Shown piece by piece: positions 1-8,446 of a stretch of DNA of 64,000 nucleotides. The DNA lies in assembly GCF_011065935.2 (NCBI RefSeq), contig NZ_JAAMNH020000001.1, forward strand, positions 765,001-829,000. Reading direction: 5' to 3'. The position numbers were made by a program, and so were the translations under genes. Source of the DNA: Clostridium estertheticum. GTDB taxonomy: Bacteria > Bacillota > Clostridia > Clostridiales > Clostridiaceae. The notes under the pieces are model-generated. The model made no database searches. It was given only the letters and a program-made list of their open reading frames with translations, and was not told where the DNA came from. Within the stretch, counting starts at the first letter, position 1, and each line of letters starts with the position of its first letter.

Positions 1-8
1 TTAATCTA

Positions 9-22
9 GTAACATATGTTAC
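9..22. promoter_or_regulatory. 14-bp palindrome, FNR/HcpR-like site upstream of hcp
   Basis: GTAACATATGTTAC is a perfect palindrome with 5-4-5 architecture (GTAAC-4-GTTAC), about 88 bp upstream of the first hybrid-cluster protein start. This spacing is typical of CRP/FNR-family dimers, including HcpR, which controls hcp genes in many anaerobes. Assignment to HcpR is inference; the regulator is not in the window. Confidence 0.5.
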
Positions 23-109
23 CGACAATACAATTATAAACCTATATACTAATCTCATAACACAAGCGCAAATAGTGCTTACAAAAGTGAAAAATGGAGG
101 GTGATTTGT

Positions 110-1828
110 ATGTCAATGTTTTGTTATCAATGTCAAGAAGCAGCTAATTGCAAGGGTTGTACGGTAAAGGGAGTTTGTGGTAAGACTGAAGACCTTGCAA
201 AGGCTCAGGACTTGCTAATTTACATAACTAAAGGAATATCTGTATACAGTGTTAAGGCTAGAGCTAATGGTATAGTTAATAAGGAAGTAGATAATTTTAT
301 AATGGAAAGTTTATTTGCAACTATAACTAATGCAAATTTCGATAGAAATGTATTTATTGAAAGAATCAGAAAAGGATTAAGCTTAAGGGAAGAAATAAAA
401 GGGCAGCTTCTTAAAGCTGGTGTTAAGTTAAGCGATAAAGGCGAAAATGCTAGTTGGCTTAGCAAAATATTAAATACCTTTGGGCTTGGCAAAGAAGAGG
501 AATTAAACCTACCAGATGCAGCGGTTTGGTTTTCTAACGACTTAAAAGCCTTTGATGAAAAAGCCGGCAAAGTTGGCGTGCTTTCAACAGAGAATGAAGA
601 TATAAGATCTTTAAGAGAATTATTGATTTATGGACTTAAAGGTATGGCTGCATATGCTAAGCATGCTGATAATCTTGGATACAATGAAGATGGTCTCCAT
701 GCGTTTACTCAAAAGGGGTTAGCTTCTACTTTAGACGATACTTTGGGGGTAGATGAACTTGTAGCTTTAGTACTTGAATGTGGTAAGTACGGTGTGGATG
801 CAATGGCATTACTTGACAAGGCTAACACTTCTAGTTATGGAAATCCAGAAATAACAAAAGTTAATATAGGAGTTAAAAATAATCCTGGTATATTAATTAG
901 TGGACATGATTTAAAGGATATGGAAGAGTTATTAAAGCAGACAGAAGGTACTGGCATAGATATCTATACTCATAGTGAAATGCTTCCAGCTAATTATTAT
1001 CCTGCATTTAAAAAGTACAAGCACTTGGTAGGTAATTATGGGAATGCATGGTGGAAGCAGAATCAGGAATTTGAAAGCTTCAACGGACCAATACTTATGA
1101 CTACAAACTGTATCGTAACTCCAAAAGCATCTTATAAAGATAGGATATACACTACAGGAGTAACAGGATTTGCAGGTGTTAAGCACATAGCAGATGGAAT
1201 TGATGGAGGAGCAAAAGATTTTTCTCAAATAATTAAACAAGCTAAAAATAGCAACGCACCTGTGGAAATTGAAAAGGGTGAAATAGTAGGAGGCTTTGCT
1301 CATAATCAAGTGATAGCTCTTGCAGATAAGATTGTAGACGCTGTTAAAACTGGAGCAATAAAGAGATTCTTTGTAATGGCAGGTTGTGATGGAAGAATGA
1401 AGAGTAGAGATTACTACACAGAATTTGCTGAAAAATTACCAAAGGATGCAGTTATACTTACAGCAGGTTGTGCAAAATATAAATATAACAAATTAAATTT
1501 AGGTGATATTGGTGGAATTCCAAGAGTATTGGATGCTGGACAATGTAACGATTCATACTCATTAGTAGTGATAGCACTTAAACTAAAAGAAGTATTTGAA
1601 TTAGACGACATAAATGAACTTCCAATTTCTTACAACATTGCATGGTACGAGCAAAAAGCAGTTATAGTATTACTTGCATTGTTACATTTAGGCGTTAAAA
1701 AAATTCATTTAGGACCAACTCTGCCAGCCTTTTTATCGCCAAACGTGGTAAAGGTATTGGTTGACAACTTTGGAATTGCTGGAATAACAAATGCAGATGA
1801 CGATATAAAGATGTTCATGGAGGGCTAA
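110..1828 (+). CDS. hcp: Hydroxylamine reductase / hybrid-cluster protein (first copy)
   Basis: This is a cytoplasmic iron-sulfur enzyme of the hybrid-cluster family, which reduces hydroxylamine and, in better studied members, nitric oxide. The N-terminus has Cys5, Cys8, Cys17 and Cys23, the CX2C-X8-C-X5-C pattern of class I proteins that binds the simple FeS cluster. Hybrid-cluster ligand motifs follow: GHDLKDM, THSEMLP, TTNC, AGCDG, TAGCAKY and GQCNDSY. At 572 residues it has full family length. The ATG at 110 is preferred over an upstream in-frame GTG because GGAGG lies at 96-100. It is monocistronic, ends at a hairpin terminator and converges with the NROR gene. A second copy lies at 3187-4833. 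Confidence 0.95.
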   Translation: MSMFCYQCQEAANCKGCTVKGVCGKTEDLAKAQDLLIYITKGISVYSVKARANGIVNKEVDNFIMESLFATITNANFDRNVFIERIRKGLSLREEIKGQLLKAGVKLSDKGENASWLSKILNTFGLGKEEELNLPDAAVWFSNDLKAFDEKAGKVGVLSTENEDIRSLRELLIYGLKGMAAYAKHADNLGYNEDGLHAFTQKGLASTLDDTLGVDELVALVLECGKYGVDAMALLDKANTSSYGNPEITKVNIGVKNNPGILISGHDLKDMEELLKQTEGTGIDIYTHSEMLPANYYPAFKKYKHLVGNYGNAWWKQNQEFESFNGPILMTTNCIVTPKASYKDRIYTTGVTGFAGVKHIADGIDGGAKDFSQIIKQAKNSNAPVEIEKGEIVGGFAHNQVIALADKIVDAVKTGAIKRFFVMAGCDGRMKSRDYYTEFAEKLPKDAVILTAGCAKYKYNKLNLGDIGGIPRVLDAGQCNDSYSLVVIALKLKEVFELDDINELPISYNIAWYEQKAVIVLLALLHLGVKKIHLGPTLPAFLSPNVVKVLVDNFGIAGITNADDDIKMFMEG

Positions 1829-1862
1829 TAATTAGAATCCTCGAATTACCTTAATTTAAAAA

Positions 1863-1893
1863 AATGCTAAAGCTGAGAAGCTTTAGCATTTTT
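1863..1893. terminator. Bidirectional hairpin terminator after hcp
   Basis: A 12-bp perfect stem (AATGCTAAAGCT, positions 1863-1874, with its complement at 1879-1890) is followed by a T run on the plus strand and preceded by an A run. It can end both hcp and the convergent NROR operon. Confidence 0.85.
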
Positions 1894-1901
1894 ACATTTA
1901 C

Positions 1902-1935
1902 TGCCACCCACATGCCACTTGCCATGTGGGTGGCA
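1902..1935. repeat. Dispersed palindromic repeat, copy 1 (long form)
   Basis: A perfect 13-bp inverted repeat (TGCCACCCACATG / CATGTGGGTGGCA) encloses the loop CCACTTGC. The same core recurs near 8425, 11343 and 50064. It sits 12 bp after the NROR stop codon, in the intergenic space between convergent genes. There is no T run, so it is more likely a mobile or REP-like repeat than a terminator. Confidence 0.8.
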
Positions 1936-1947
1936 CTTAGGATTCAA

Positions 1948-3159
1948 CTATCTTTTTAATTTATCTAATAACTCCTCTACAGATATATTAGATAAATCAA
2001 TCCCGTCTAATGTTGTTCCATTCTCTATGGCTGATTTAAGTAGAGGTGATCTTTTCGTATCACCTATAACAACTGCACCAATTACCACATTATCTTTTAT
2101 GAATATTTTTTTATACCTTTTTGTTTCAATATCTTCATCCATTAATACTTTTGTAGCCCTTGCTTCATCTATAGATCCCATAGAAAACAAGGAAATTTCA
2201 AAAGCATTTAGAAGTGTTACTGGTGTGACTTTTTCATATATAGATTCTTTTCCAATAATGTTGTATCCTGCAACTTTTCCTTGTGCTATAGCAATATTCC
2301 ATAGTCCGATAACTTGCTTATCAAATTCAGCGATATCGCCTGCTGCATAAATGTTTTTTATATTGGTTTCCATTTTATTGTTTACTAATATTCCTTTTGA
2401 GGTTTCAATTTCAGTATTCACGGTTAAATCCACATTAGGATTAATTCCTATAGAATAAATAACCATATCACACTTTAATTCGACTTTTTCGTCTATGAGG
2501 ATTCCTTCTACTTTAGGATTCCCTATTATTTTGTTTACTGCAGTATTGGTTAATATTTCTATTCCACAATCCTGTATTATATTCTTTAATATCTCAGATG
2601 CACTTTCGTCTAACTGTCGAGGCATAAGCCTGGACTGTAATTCAACAACTATTACCTTTTTACCATGCTGATGTAATCCCCAAGCCATTTCTAAACCTAG
2701 TATTCCACCACCGATAATTATTATTTGTTCACATTCGGTAAGGCTTTTTTTAATATTTAAAGTATCATTAAGGCCTCTTAGAGTGTAAACACCCTCCAAA
2801 TCTATACCATCTATTGGAGGTTTAGTGTTACTGGCTCCATTTGCAAAAAGCAATTTATCATACTTAAATTTACTACCATCAGATAATAATACTTCCTGAG
2901 AAGCTATATTTACATTTATAGCTTTTGTATCAATAAATATATTTACCCTATTTTGCTCATACCATTCTTTCTTTTGAATAAGTATGTTATTTTCCTCCAG
3001 GTCATCAAATATACCTTTGGATAGTCTTAATCGGATATAAGGATAAAATTTTTCTTCTCCAACCAAGTATATCTCTGAGTCTAAATCTGTTTCTCTAATT
3101 GCCTTAATTGCGGTTATTGCTGCGATACCATCGCCTAGGATCATAATCTTATTAGCCAT
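1948..3159 (-). CDS. FAD/NAD(P)-dependent oxidoreductase, NADH:rubredoxin reductase type
   Basis: This is a pyridine-nucleotide-disulfide oxidoreductase-like flavoprotein of 403 residues. An FAD-binding Rossmann motif lies at the N-terminus (GDGIAAITAIKAI), an NAD(P)H-binding motif in the middle (IGGGILGLEM) and the second FAD motif near residue 275 (YAAGDIAEF). There is no redox-active CxxxxC disulfide, which fits the rubredoxin/ferredoxin reductase (NROR) subgroup. It lies 27 bp downstream of the second hcp on the same strand, so the two probably form an operon and the flavoprotein may feed electrons to the hybrid-cluster protein, directly or through rubredoxin. The electron-transfer pairing is inference. 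Confidence 0.85.
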   Translation of the reverse strand: MANKIMILGDGIAAITAIKAIRETDLDSEIYLVGEEKFYPYIRLRLSKGIFDDLEENNILIQKKEWYEQNRVNIFIDTKAINVNIASQEVLLSDGSKFKYDKLLFANGASNTKPPIDGIDLEGVYTLRGLNDTLNIKKSLTECEQIIIIGGGILGLEMAWGLHQHGKKVIVVELQSRLMPRQLDESASEILKNIIQDCGIEILTNTAVNKIIGNPKVEGILIDEKVELKCDMVIYSIGINPNVDLTVNTEIETSKGILVNNKMETNIKNIYAAGDIAEFDKQVIGLWNIAIAQGKVAGYNIIGKESIYEKVTPVTLLNAFEISLFSMGSIDEARATKVLMDEDIETKRYKKIFIKDNVVIGAVVIGDTKRSPLLKSAIENGTTLDGIDLSNISVEELLDKLKR

Positions 3160-3186
3160 TTACATCACCACATTTCATAATATTTA

Positions 3187-4833
3187 TTAGCCTAATATTT
3201 GTTTCAAATCAGCTTCTGGTGTACTTATAGGTTTAATGTCAAAAGTATCAACTAGGAATTGTAATACATTAGGGCTTAAGAAAGCTGGTAATGTTGGTCC
3301 TAGATAAATTCCTTTTACTCCTAGTGATAATAATGCTAATAAGTCTGCAACAGCCTTTTGTTCATACCAAGTTATAACCATTGCTAGTGGTAAATCATTA
3401 ATTCCACATTTAAATGCATCAGCTAGTGCTAAAGCTATTCTAACTGCGGAATATGCATCGTTACACTGACCTATATCGAGTAGCCTTGGAAGTCCAGCTA
3501 CTTCTCCAAACTCCAATTTATTAAAACGGTACTTTCCACAAGCTAAAGTAAGAATAATACAATCTTTTGGAACAAGTTGCGCAAATTCAGTGTAATAATT
3601 TCTTCCTGTTTTTGCTCCGTCACAGCCTCCAATTAAGAAAAAGTGCTTAATTTTTCCTTCTTTTACTGCATTAATGATTGTATCAGCATGACTTAAAGTT
3701 GCTTTATGGCCAAATCCTACTAGAATTTCTTTAACTTCTTCATCTTTTTCGAAGCCACCCAGTTCTAGAGCTTTATTTATTATTTCAGAGAAGTCCTTAT
3801 GACCATTCTCGTCAGCAGCTATATGTTTTATACCATCCCAACCAACAACACTTGTTGAGTAGATTCTATCTTTATATGAATCTTTTGGTTTCATTAAGCA
3901 GTTTGTTGTCATTAAGATGCAACCAGGTATACCATCAAATTCCTTTTGTTGATTTTGCCATGCTCCTCCAAAGTTACCTACTAAATGAGCATACTTATTT
4001 AACTTAGGATAACCATGGGAAGGAAGCATTTCGCCGTGGGTATAAATGTTTATTCCCTTGCCTTCAGTTTGCTCTAGTAGCATTTCTAAGTCCCTTAAAT
4101 CATGACCAGAAATTACGATAAATGGTCCTTTTTTAATATTTACATTAACCTTTTGAGGTGAAGGTGAGCTATATTTTTCATTATTAGCACGATCTAGTAC
4201 CTCCATAATTTTAACACTCATCTCTCCAGTTTTAAGTAAGTATTTGATAAGATCTTGAAGATTTAAAGTATTATCAGTTAATGCTGCAAGAGCTACAAAA
4301 TAAAATTCATCTACTTCTTCACTATTATATTTTATAAATCTAGCCTGATGTGCATAAGCCGCAATTCCTTTTAATCCGTATTTTATAGTTTCACGTACGG
4401 AACGGATATCTGCATCTAATTTTTCATCGTACATAACACCTGCTTTTTTAGCATCTTCAAGGATTTGCTCTTTAGAATCACTTAAATTATATAGAGCCTC
4501 TTCTGTATTTACTTTTTCATTAGAAACTTTATTTCTAACCTCTTCTTTGATTACTTGAGATTTTTTAAGCATATCAATATGAGCTTCAGGATCAAAATTC
4601 ACATTTGTTAATGTCATAAATAATGCATTCTCAATAAATGAAATCCATGCAATAGGGAGTTTTTCACCTTTATCTAAAAGTTTTGTAGCATAACAACTAA
4701 TTCCTTTTAGTTGATAAATTAATAAATCCTGCATTGCTGCAATTTCTGGCGTTTTTCCACAAACTCCTATGTTGGTACAACCTTTTCCACCAGCAGTTTG
4801 TTCACATTGAAAGCAAAACATTTTACCTTGCAT
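3187..4833 (-). CDS. hcp: Hydroxylamine reductase / hybrid-cluster protein (second copy)
   Basis: This second hybrid-cluster protein has 548 residues. Cys7, Cys10, Cys19 and Cys25 form the class I CX2C-X8-C-X5-C motif. The hybrid-cluster ligand segments GHDLRDL, THGEMLP, TTNCLM, GGCDG, TLACGKY and GQCNDAY are all present. It differs clearly from the copy at 110-1828, mainly in the linker around residues 95-150, so this is an old duplication or separate acquisition and not a recent copy. It is the first gene of a probable operon with the NROR flavoprotein. A good ribosome binding site (GGAGG) precedes the ATG. Confidence 0.95.
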   Translation of the reverse strand: MQGKMFCFQCEQTAGGKGCTNIGVCGKTPEIAAMQDLLIYQLKGISCYATKLLDKGEKLPIAWISFIENALFMTLTNVNFDPEAHIDMLKKSQVIKEEVRNKVSNEKVNTEEALYNLSDSKEQILEDAKKAGVMYDEKLDADIRSVRETIKYGLKGIAAYAHQARFIKYNSEEVDEFYFVALAALTDNTLNLQDLIKYLLKTGEMSVKIMEVLDRANNEKYSSPSPQKVNVNIKKGPFIVISGHDLRDLEMLLEQTEGKGINIYTHGEMLPSHGYPKLNKYAHLVGNFGGAWQNQQKEFDGIPGCILMTTNCLMKPKDSYKDRIYSTSVVGWDGIKHIAADENGHKDFSEIINKALELGGFEKDEEVKEILVGFGHKATLSHADTIINAVKEGKIKHFFLIGGCDGAKTGRNYYTEFAQLVPKDCIILTLACGKYRFNKLEFGEVAGLPRLLDIGQCNDAYSAVRIALALADAFKCGINDLPLAMVITWYEQKAVADLLALLSLGVKGIYLGPTLPAFLSPNVLQFLVDTFDIKPISTPEADLKQILG

Positions 4834-5240
4834 ATGTAACCTCCTATTTTTTATAAATATTTAATTTTAGCTTACACTTTTTTTATGTAAAAATGTAAGA
4901 AAATAATGAATATTCATATATTGTCCATAAATAATATATGTTTTAAGCATTCGTTTATGATTAAGGAATTTCAATTTTTATGGGAAGCTAAAATGGCTTC
5001 CCATAATTTATTTTTTGAGTAAAATGTTCATTACCTAAAGTTGTTAGAAATTTAGAGTTATATTTTAAAACAAACTATTTAAATAAAATAAAAATGGGTT
5101 AAATATCGTAGGATTTGGGTACCTTCTTTTTTTTAGAGGAATTTTAACTAGCTTATAGAATTATACTAAAACAGATTAATTATATCTTTGTGGTACTTTA
5201 AGATTTAATGTAAAATAATTATTTTCGGGGTGTGATTCTA
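4834..5240. other. Intergenic stretch with an isolated terminator
   Basis: No coding frame was found. It holds the divergent promoters of hcp2 and of the diguanylate cyclase. A hairpin with stem TATGGGAAGC (4979-4988 and 4996-5005), followed by an AT-rich T run on the plus strand, is not next to any gene end. It could close a short plus-strand RNA that starts between about 4860 and 4930. Confidence 0.5.
4979..5018 (+). terminator. Orphan intrinsic terminator
   Basis: A 10-bp perfect stem with a 7-nt loop is followed by ATAATTTATTTTTT. The nearest upstream plus-strand gene ends more than 3 kb away, so it either protects the downstream gene from read-through or ends a small RNA. Confidence 0.55.
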
Positions 5241-7385
5241 TTGAAGAAATTTTTGAAAATAGTTTTAATTGTTTTAATTATACTGTTATCTTCCGAAAGT
5301 TTTGCATTTTCAAATTCAATTAGTGCAATATCTTTAACTAGTGAAGAGCAACAATGGTTAACTAAAAATAAAGACAGGGTTTTAACTCTTGGTATAGATC
5401 CCTATTCGGGAAGTGAATATTTCAAATATAACGGCGAAGAAAAGGGTTATTTAATTCCCATTATAAAAATTATCAATAAAAACTTAGGAACAAATATAAG
5501 ACTTGAAGCATCAAAGTCTTGGGGAGAAGTTTATTCGGGGCTTCGAAATGGCAGTGTAGATATTCTTTTTGGCGCAAATGAAACCGCTGAAAGGGATAAA
5601 TTCATGACTTTTACGAAGCCTGTAAGTAAGTCTCCTTATGCACTTATAGCTAAAAAAGAGGGAGATATACATACCATAGGTGACATTGATAAAAGACCCA
5701 TAGGGTTTCTTAAAAATGATATTGTAATGGAACTAATGCCAAAGATCTATAAGAACATAAAGTATAACAAAAAAATCTATAACTCTGAAATAGAATTAAT
5801 TTCAGCATTAAATAATAATAAAATTGATGCATTTATTATTACAGGGGGTGATGCTGTATATAATTATATTTATGAGTTTCCAGATTTAAATTACACATTT
5901 AAGATAGATAAAATAACCTCTGACAGAACCTTTTCCACAAGAAAAGAGGACAAAATTTTGGCTGAAATTTTAGATAAACAAATCAGTAATTTATTGGGTA
6001 GTAACCTACCTCAATTGATGAACCAAAGCAAGATTGAATATAACATGAAAATAATGAGTCTTACGGAAAGCGAAAGGGACTGGCTTAAAAGTAATGGCGA
6101 AGCAATTATAGGAATTACAAAGGATTATCTTCCCTTTGATTACTATAAGGATGGTATTTATGGAGGAATAAGTGGAGAAATCATCAAAAATATAACTGTT
6201 AAAACCGGTATAAAATTTAAATATGTTTATGATGATTTTGATATACTAAAGCAAAAGCTTATAAAAGGTGAAATAAATGTTTTAAATATTGCCAAAACGG
6301 ATGATAGATTAAAAACCATATTATACCCAAAGCCTTATAGCACCGAAAGAGATATAATCGTTGGCAAAGTAGGGGTCAAAAATGCTAAGGATGTTTTTGG
6401 GCTTGAAGGTAAAAATGTTGCAGTGATAAAAGGCTTTTGGCATAATGAATATCTAAGGAAGAATCTCACTAGTGTAAATATTATAGAAACTAACAACATT
6501 CAGGAATCACTAAAGCTAGTTCATGATGGAAAGGCCGATTATCTTATAGAAAATCCAAGTGTACTTCGTTTTTATGTTGAAGATATGCAGCTATTTGATA
6601 TTGTTCAAAAGGGTACAACAAGTACAGATTCCTACCTATATTATGGGATTTCCCGAAATGCTCCTGAACTTGCAAGTATAATTGATAAGGTTATTCCGCT
6701 TCTGGATATAGATGAATTATTCAATGCAGGGTATACTGAAGTACCTCATCAAACAAGCAATCAGAGCAATAAGAGGTTTATTTTTATAATTCTAGGGTTA
6801 GCTTCTTTAATACTTGTTATAATATTATTTTCAATTAAGTTATTTAAAGACTTGCTAAATGAAAAGACTAAAACATCAATCCTGAGGGAAAAGGAGCATC
6901 TTTTATATACAGATGCATTAACAAATGTTTACAATAGAAATTACTATAATGATAAAGTAAAGGATAAACTTGACGCCTGTGAATATCCTCAGACAATAAT
7001 TGTTTCTGATATAAATAATTTGAAAACCGTTAACGATAATTATGGACACCTTATTGGTGATGAATTATTAAAATGTTTTGCTGATACGCTTAGACAAGCT
7101 TTTCCTGGTTGTAAGCTGATTCTAAGAATGGGTGGAGATGAGTTCCATCTAATATTAGAAAACACAAATGATGAGCAGGTGGACAAGGATATATTAAAGG
7201 TTAAAAAGATTATTTCAGAAAAAACCTTAACAGTTGATAAGCATAAATCTATTAAAATGTCAGCAGCCTTCGGATATGCCACAAGAAAATGTTCTAAGGA
7301 AAATATTGATAGTATAATTGCTCTTGCGGATAAGAGAATGTATGAGGATAAAAAGAAAATTAAAAGTAGTTATTCTAACAAATAA
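5241..7385 (+). CDS. Membrane diguanylate cyclase with tandem solute-binding sensor modules
   Basis: The predicted protein makes cyclic di-GMP in response to an extracellular ligand. A signal peptide or anchor (about residues 1-25) is followed by two bacterial extracellular solute-binding family 3 modules (about 35-265 and 275-505), a transmembrane helix near 515-535 and a C-terminal GGDEF domain (about 550-710) with an intact GGDEF motif near residue 631. The allosteric RxxD I-site five residues before the motif is missing, so product inhibition is probably weak. The start is a TTG at 5241 with GGGGTG eight bases upstream; a GTG at 5232 is the alternative. It is close upstream of, and perhaps co-transcribed with, the sugar isomerase. 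Confidence 0.88.
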   Translation: MKKFLKIVLIVLIILLSSESFAFSNSISAISLTSEEQQWLTKNKDRVLTLGIDPYSGSEYFKYNGEEKGYLIPIIKIINKNLGTNIRLEASKSWGEVYSGLRNGSVDILFGANETAERDKFMTFTKPVSKSPYALIAKKEGDIHTIGDIDKRPIGFLKNDIVMELMPKIYKNIKYNKKIYNSEIELISALNNNKIDAFIITGGDAVYNYIYEFPDLNYTFKIDKITSDRTFSTRKEDKILAEILDKQISNLLGSNLPQLMNQSKIEYNMKIMSLTESERDWLKSNGEAIIGITKDYLPFDYYKDGIYGGISGEIIKNITVKTGIKFKYVYDDFDILKQKLIKGEINVLNIAKTDDRLKTILYPKPYSTERDIIVGKVGVKNAKDVFGLEGKNVAVIKGFWHNEYLRKNLTSVNIIETNNIQESLKLVHDGKADYLIENPSVLRFYVEDMQLFDIVQKGTTSTDSYLYYGISRNAPELASIIDKVIPLLDIDELFNAGYTEVPHQTSNQSNKRFIFIILGLASLILVIILFSIKLFKDLLNEKTKTSILREKEHLLYTDALTNVYNRNYYNDKVKDKLDACEYPQTIIVSDINNLKTVNDNYGHLIGDELLKCFADTLRQAFPGCKLILRMGGDEFHLILENTNDEQVDKDILKVKKIISEKTLTVDKHKSIKMSAAFGYATRKCSKENIDSIIALADKRMYEDKKKIKSSYSNK

Positions 7386-7406
7386 AAGGAAAGGGAAGTG
7401 TAGATT

Positions 7407-8186
7407 ATGAGTTTACCTATAGCTCTTCAATTATATAGTATTAAAGATGAGACAGAGAAAGACTTTACAGAGGCGTTAAGGAGAGTAGCTAAAATAGGCT
7501 ATAGCGGAGTAGAGTTTGCTGGTTACGGTGGATTATCAAGTTCAGAGCTTAAAGCATTGCTCAGGGAGTTAGGTCTTAAGGTTTGCGGAAGTCATGTAAG
7601 TTTGGATGAATTAACAAAGAATATTGATAATGTAATAGAATATAATTTAGAAATTGGCAGCCCGTATATAATATGCCCTTTTGCTACATATAATAGCAAA
7701 GTAGATTATGAAGAAATGGCACAAACATTGAATGTTTTAGCTTTAAAATGTAGCGAAAAGGGGATATTATTTGGTTACCATAATCATGGGCATGAATTTC
7801 AAGAATATCAAGGGGAATATGGGCTAGATATTCTGTACAAAGAAGCTGATGCGGAACTGGTAAAAGCAGAAATTGATACTTATTGGGTTCAGTATGCAGG
7901 GCTGGATCCTGCTCAATATATAAAAAAACATGCAGGGCGATGTGATCTTATTCATATAAAAGATATGGAAATAGTAAATGGAGAAAAGCGTTCAACTGAA
8001 GTTGGAAATGGAATTATGGATTTCAAAACTATAATTAAAGAAGCTGAAAAGCAAGGAGCTAAATGGTTTATTATTGAGCAAGAATTTTTCAATGAACCTT
8101 GTTTAAAAAGTGTGGAGATAGGATATAACAATTTAAAGAAATTAGTTGAGGATATAATTACCGATGGAAAAATTGAATTAATATGA
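7407..8186 (+). CDS. Sugar phosphate isomerase/epimerase, xylose-isomerase-like TIM barrel
   Basis: This 259-residue protein belongs to the AP-endonuclease-2/IolE-like TIM-barrel superfamily. Metal-binding and active-site segments are recognisable: CGSHVS, YHNHGHEF, EIDTYWVQYAG, DLIHIKDM and the terminal IEQE. Members isomerise, epimerise or dehydrate sugars and inositol derivatives; the substrate cannot be read from sequence. It starts 21 bp after the diguanylate cyclase with its own GGAAAGGGAAG ribosome binding site, so co-transcription is likely although a functional link is not obvious. A strong terminator follows at 8266. Confidence 0.8.
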   Translation: MSLPIALQLYSIKDETEKDFTEALRRVAKIGYSGVEFAGYGGLSSSELKALLRELGLKVCGSHVSLDELTKNIDNVIEYNLEIGSPYIICPFATYNSKVDYEEMAQTLNVLALKCSEKGILFGYHNHGHEFQEYQGEYGLDILYKEADAELVKAEIDTYWVQYAGLDPAQYIKKHAGRCDLIHIKDMEIVNGEKRSTEVGNGIMDFKTIIKEAEKQGAKWFIIEQEFFNEPCLKSVEIGYNNLKKLVEDIITDGKIELI

Positions 8187-8265
8187 GTTTTGTAGTATTA
8201 TATTAGTATAATATTTTTTATCGGTTGGACAAAGTTAGGTTTGATTCCAAGAAATTTGTTTCTAG

Positions 8266-8307
8266 GGTGGGAAACTCTTATTTGAGTTCCCCACCTTTTT
8301 ATTTTTT
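8266..8307 (+). terminator. Intrinsic terminator after sugar isomerase
   Basis: Stem GGTGGGAAACTC (8266-8277) pairs with 8284-8295 with one mismatch, and a T-rich run follows to 8307. Confidence 0.85.
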
Positions 8308-8349
8308 GATAAAATTATTTGTAATTTGTTAATGAATAGTTTTAACACT

Positions 8350-8424
8350 ATGTACCAATATGAGGAGGTAATACAGTTACCTATGGTGGGATTAAAGGAT
8401 GCATTAGAGAAACTAATTTGCTGA
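8350..8424 (+). pseudogene. 24-codon orphan reading frame ending at palindromic repeat
   Basis: A short frame (MYQYEEVIQLPMVGLKDALE and four more residues) ends in TGA at 8422-8424, and the palindromic repeat starts at the next base. There is no ribosome binding site before the ATG. The coding-like composition and the abrupt stop at the repeat suggest a remnant of a larger gene cut at this point. Confidence is low. Confidence 0.25.
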
Positions 8425-8446
8425 GCCACTTGCCACGTGGGTGGCA
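8425..8446. repeat. Dispersed palindromic repeat, copy 2 (short form)
   Basis: GCCACT-TGCCACGTG-GGTGGC shares the core of copy 1. It is flanked without any gap by a plus-strand stop codon (8422-8424) and by the minus-strand stop codon of the LRR gene (8447-8449). Confidence 0.75.
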
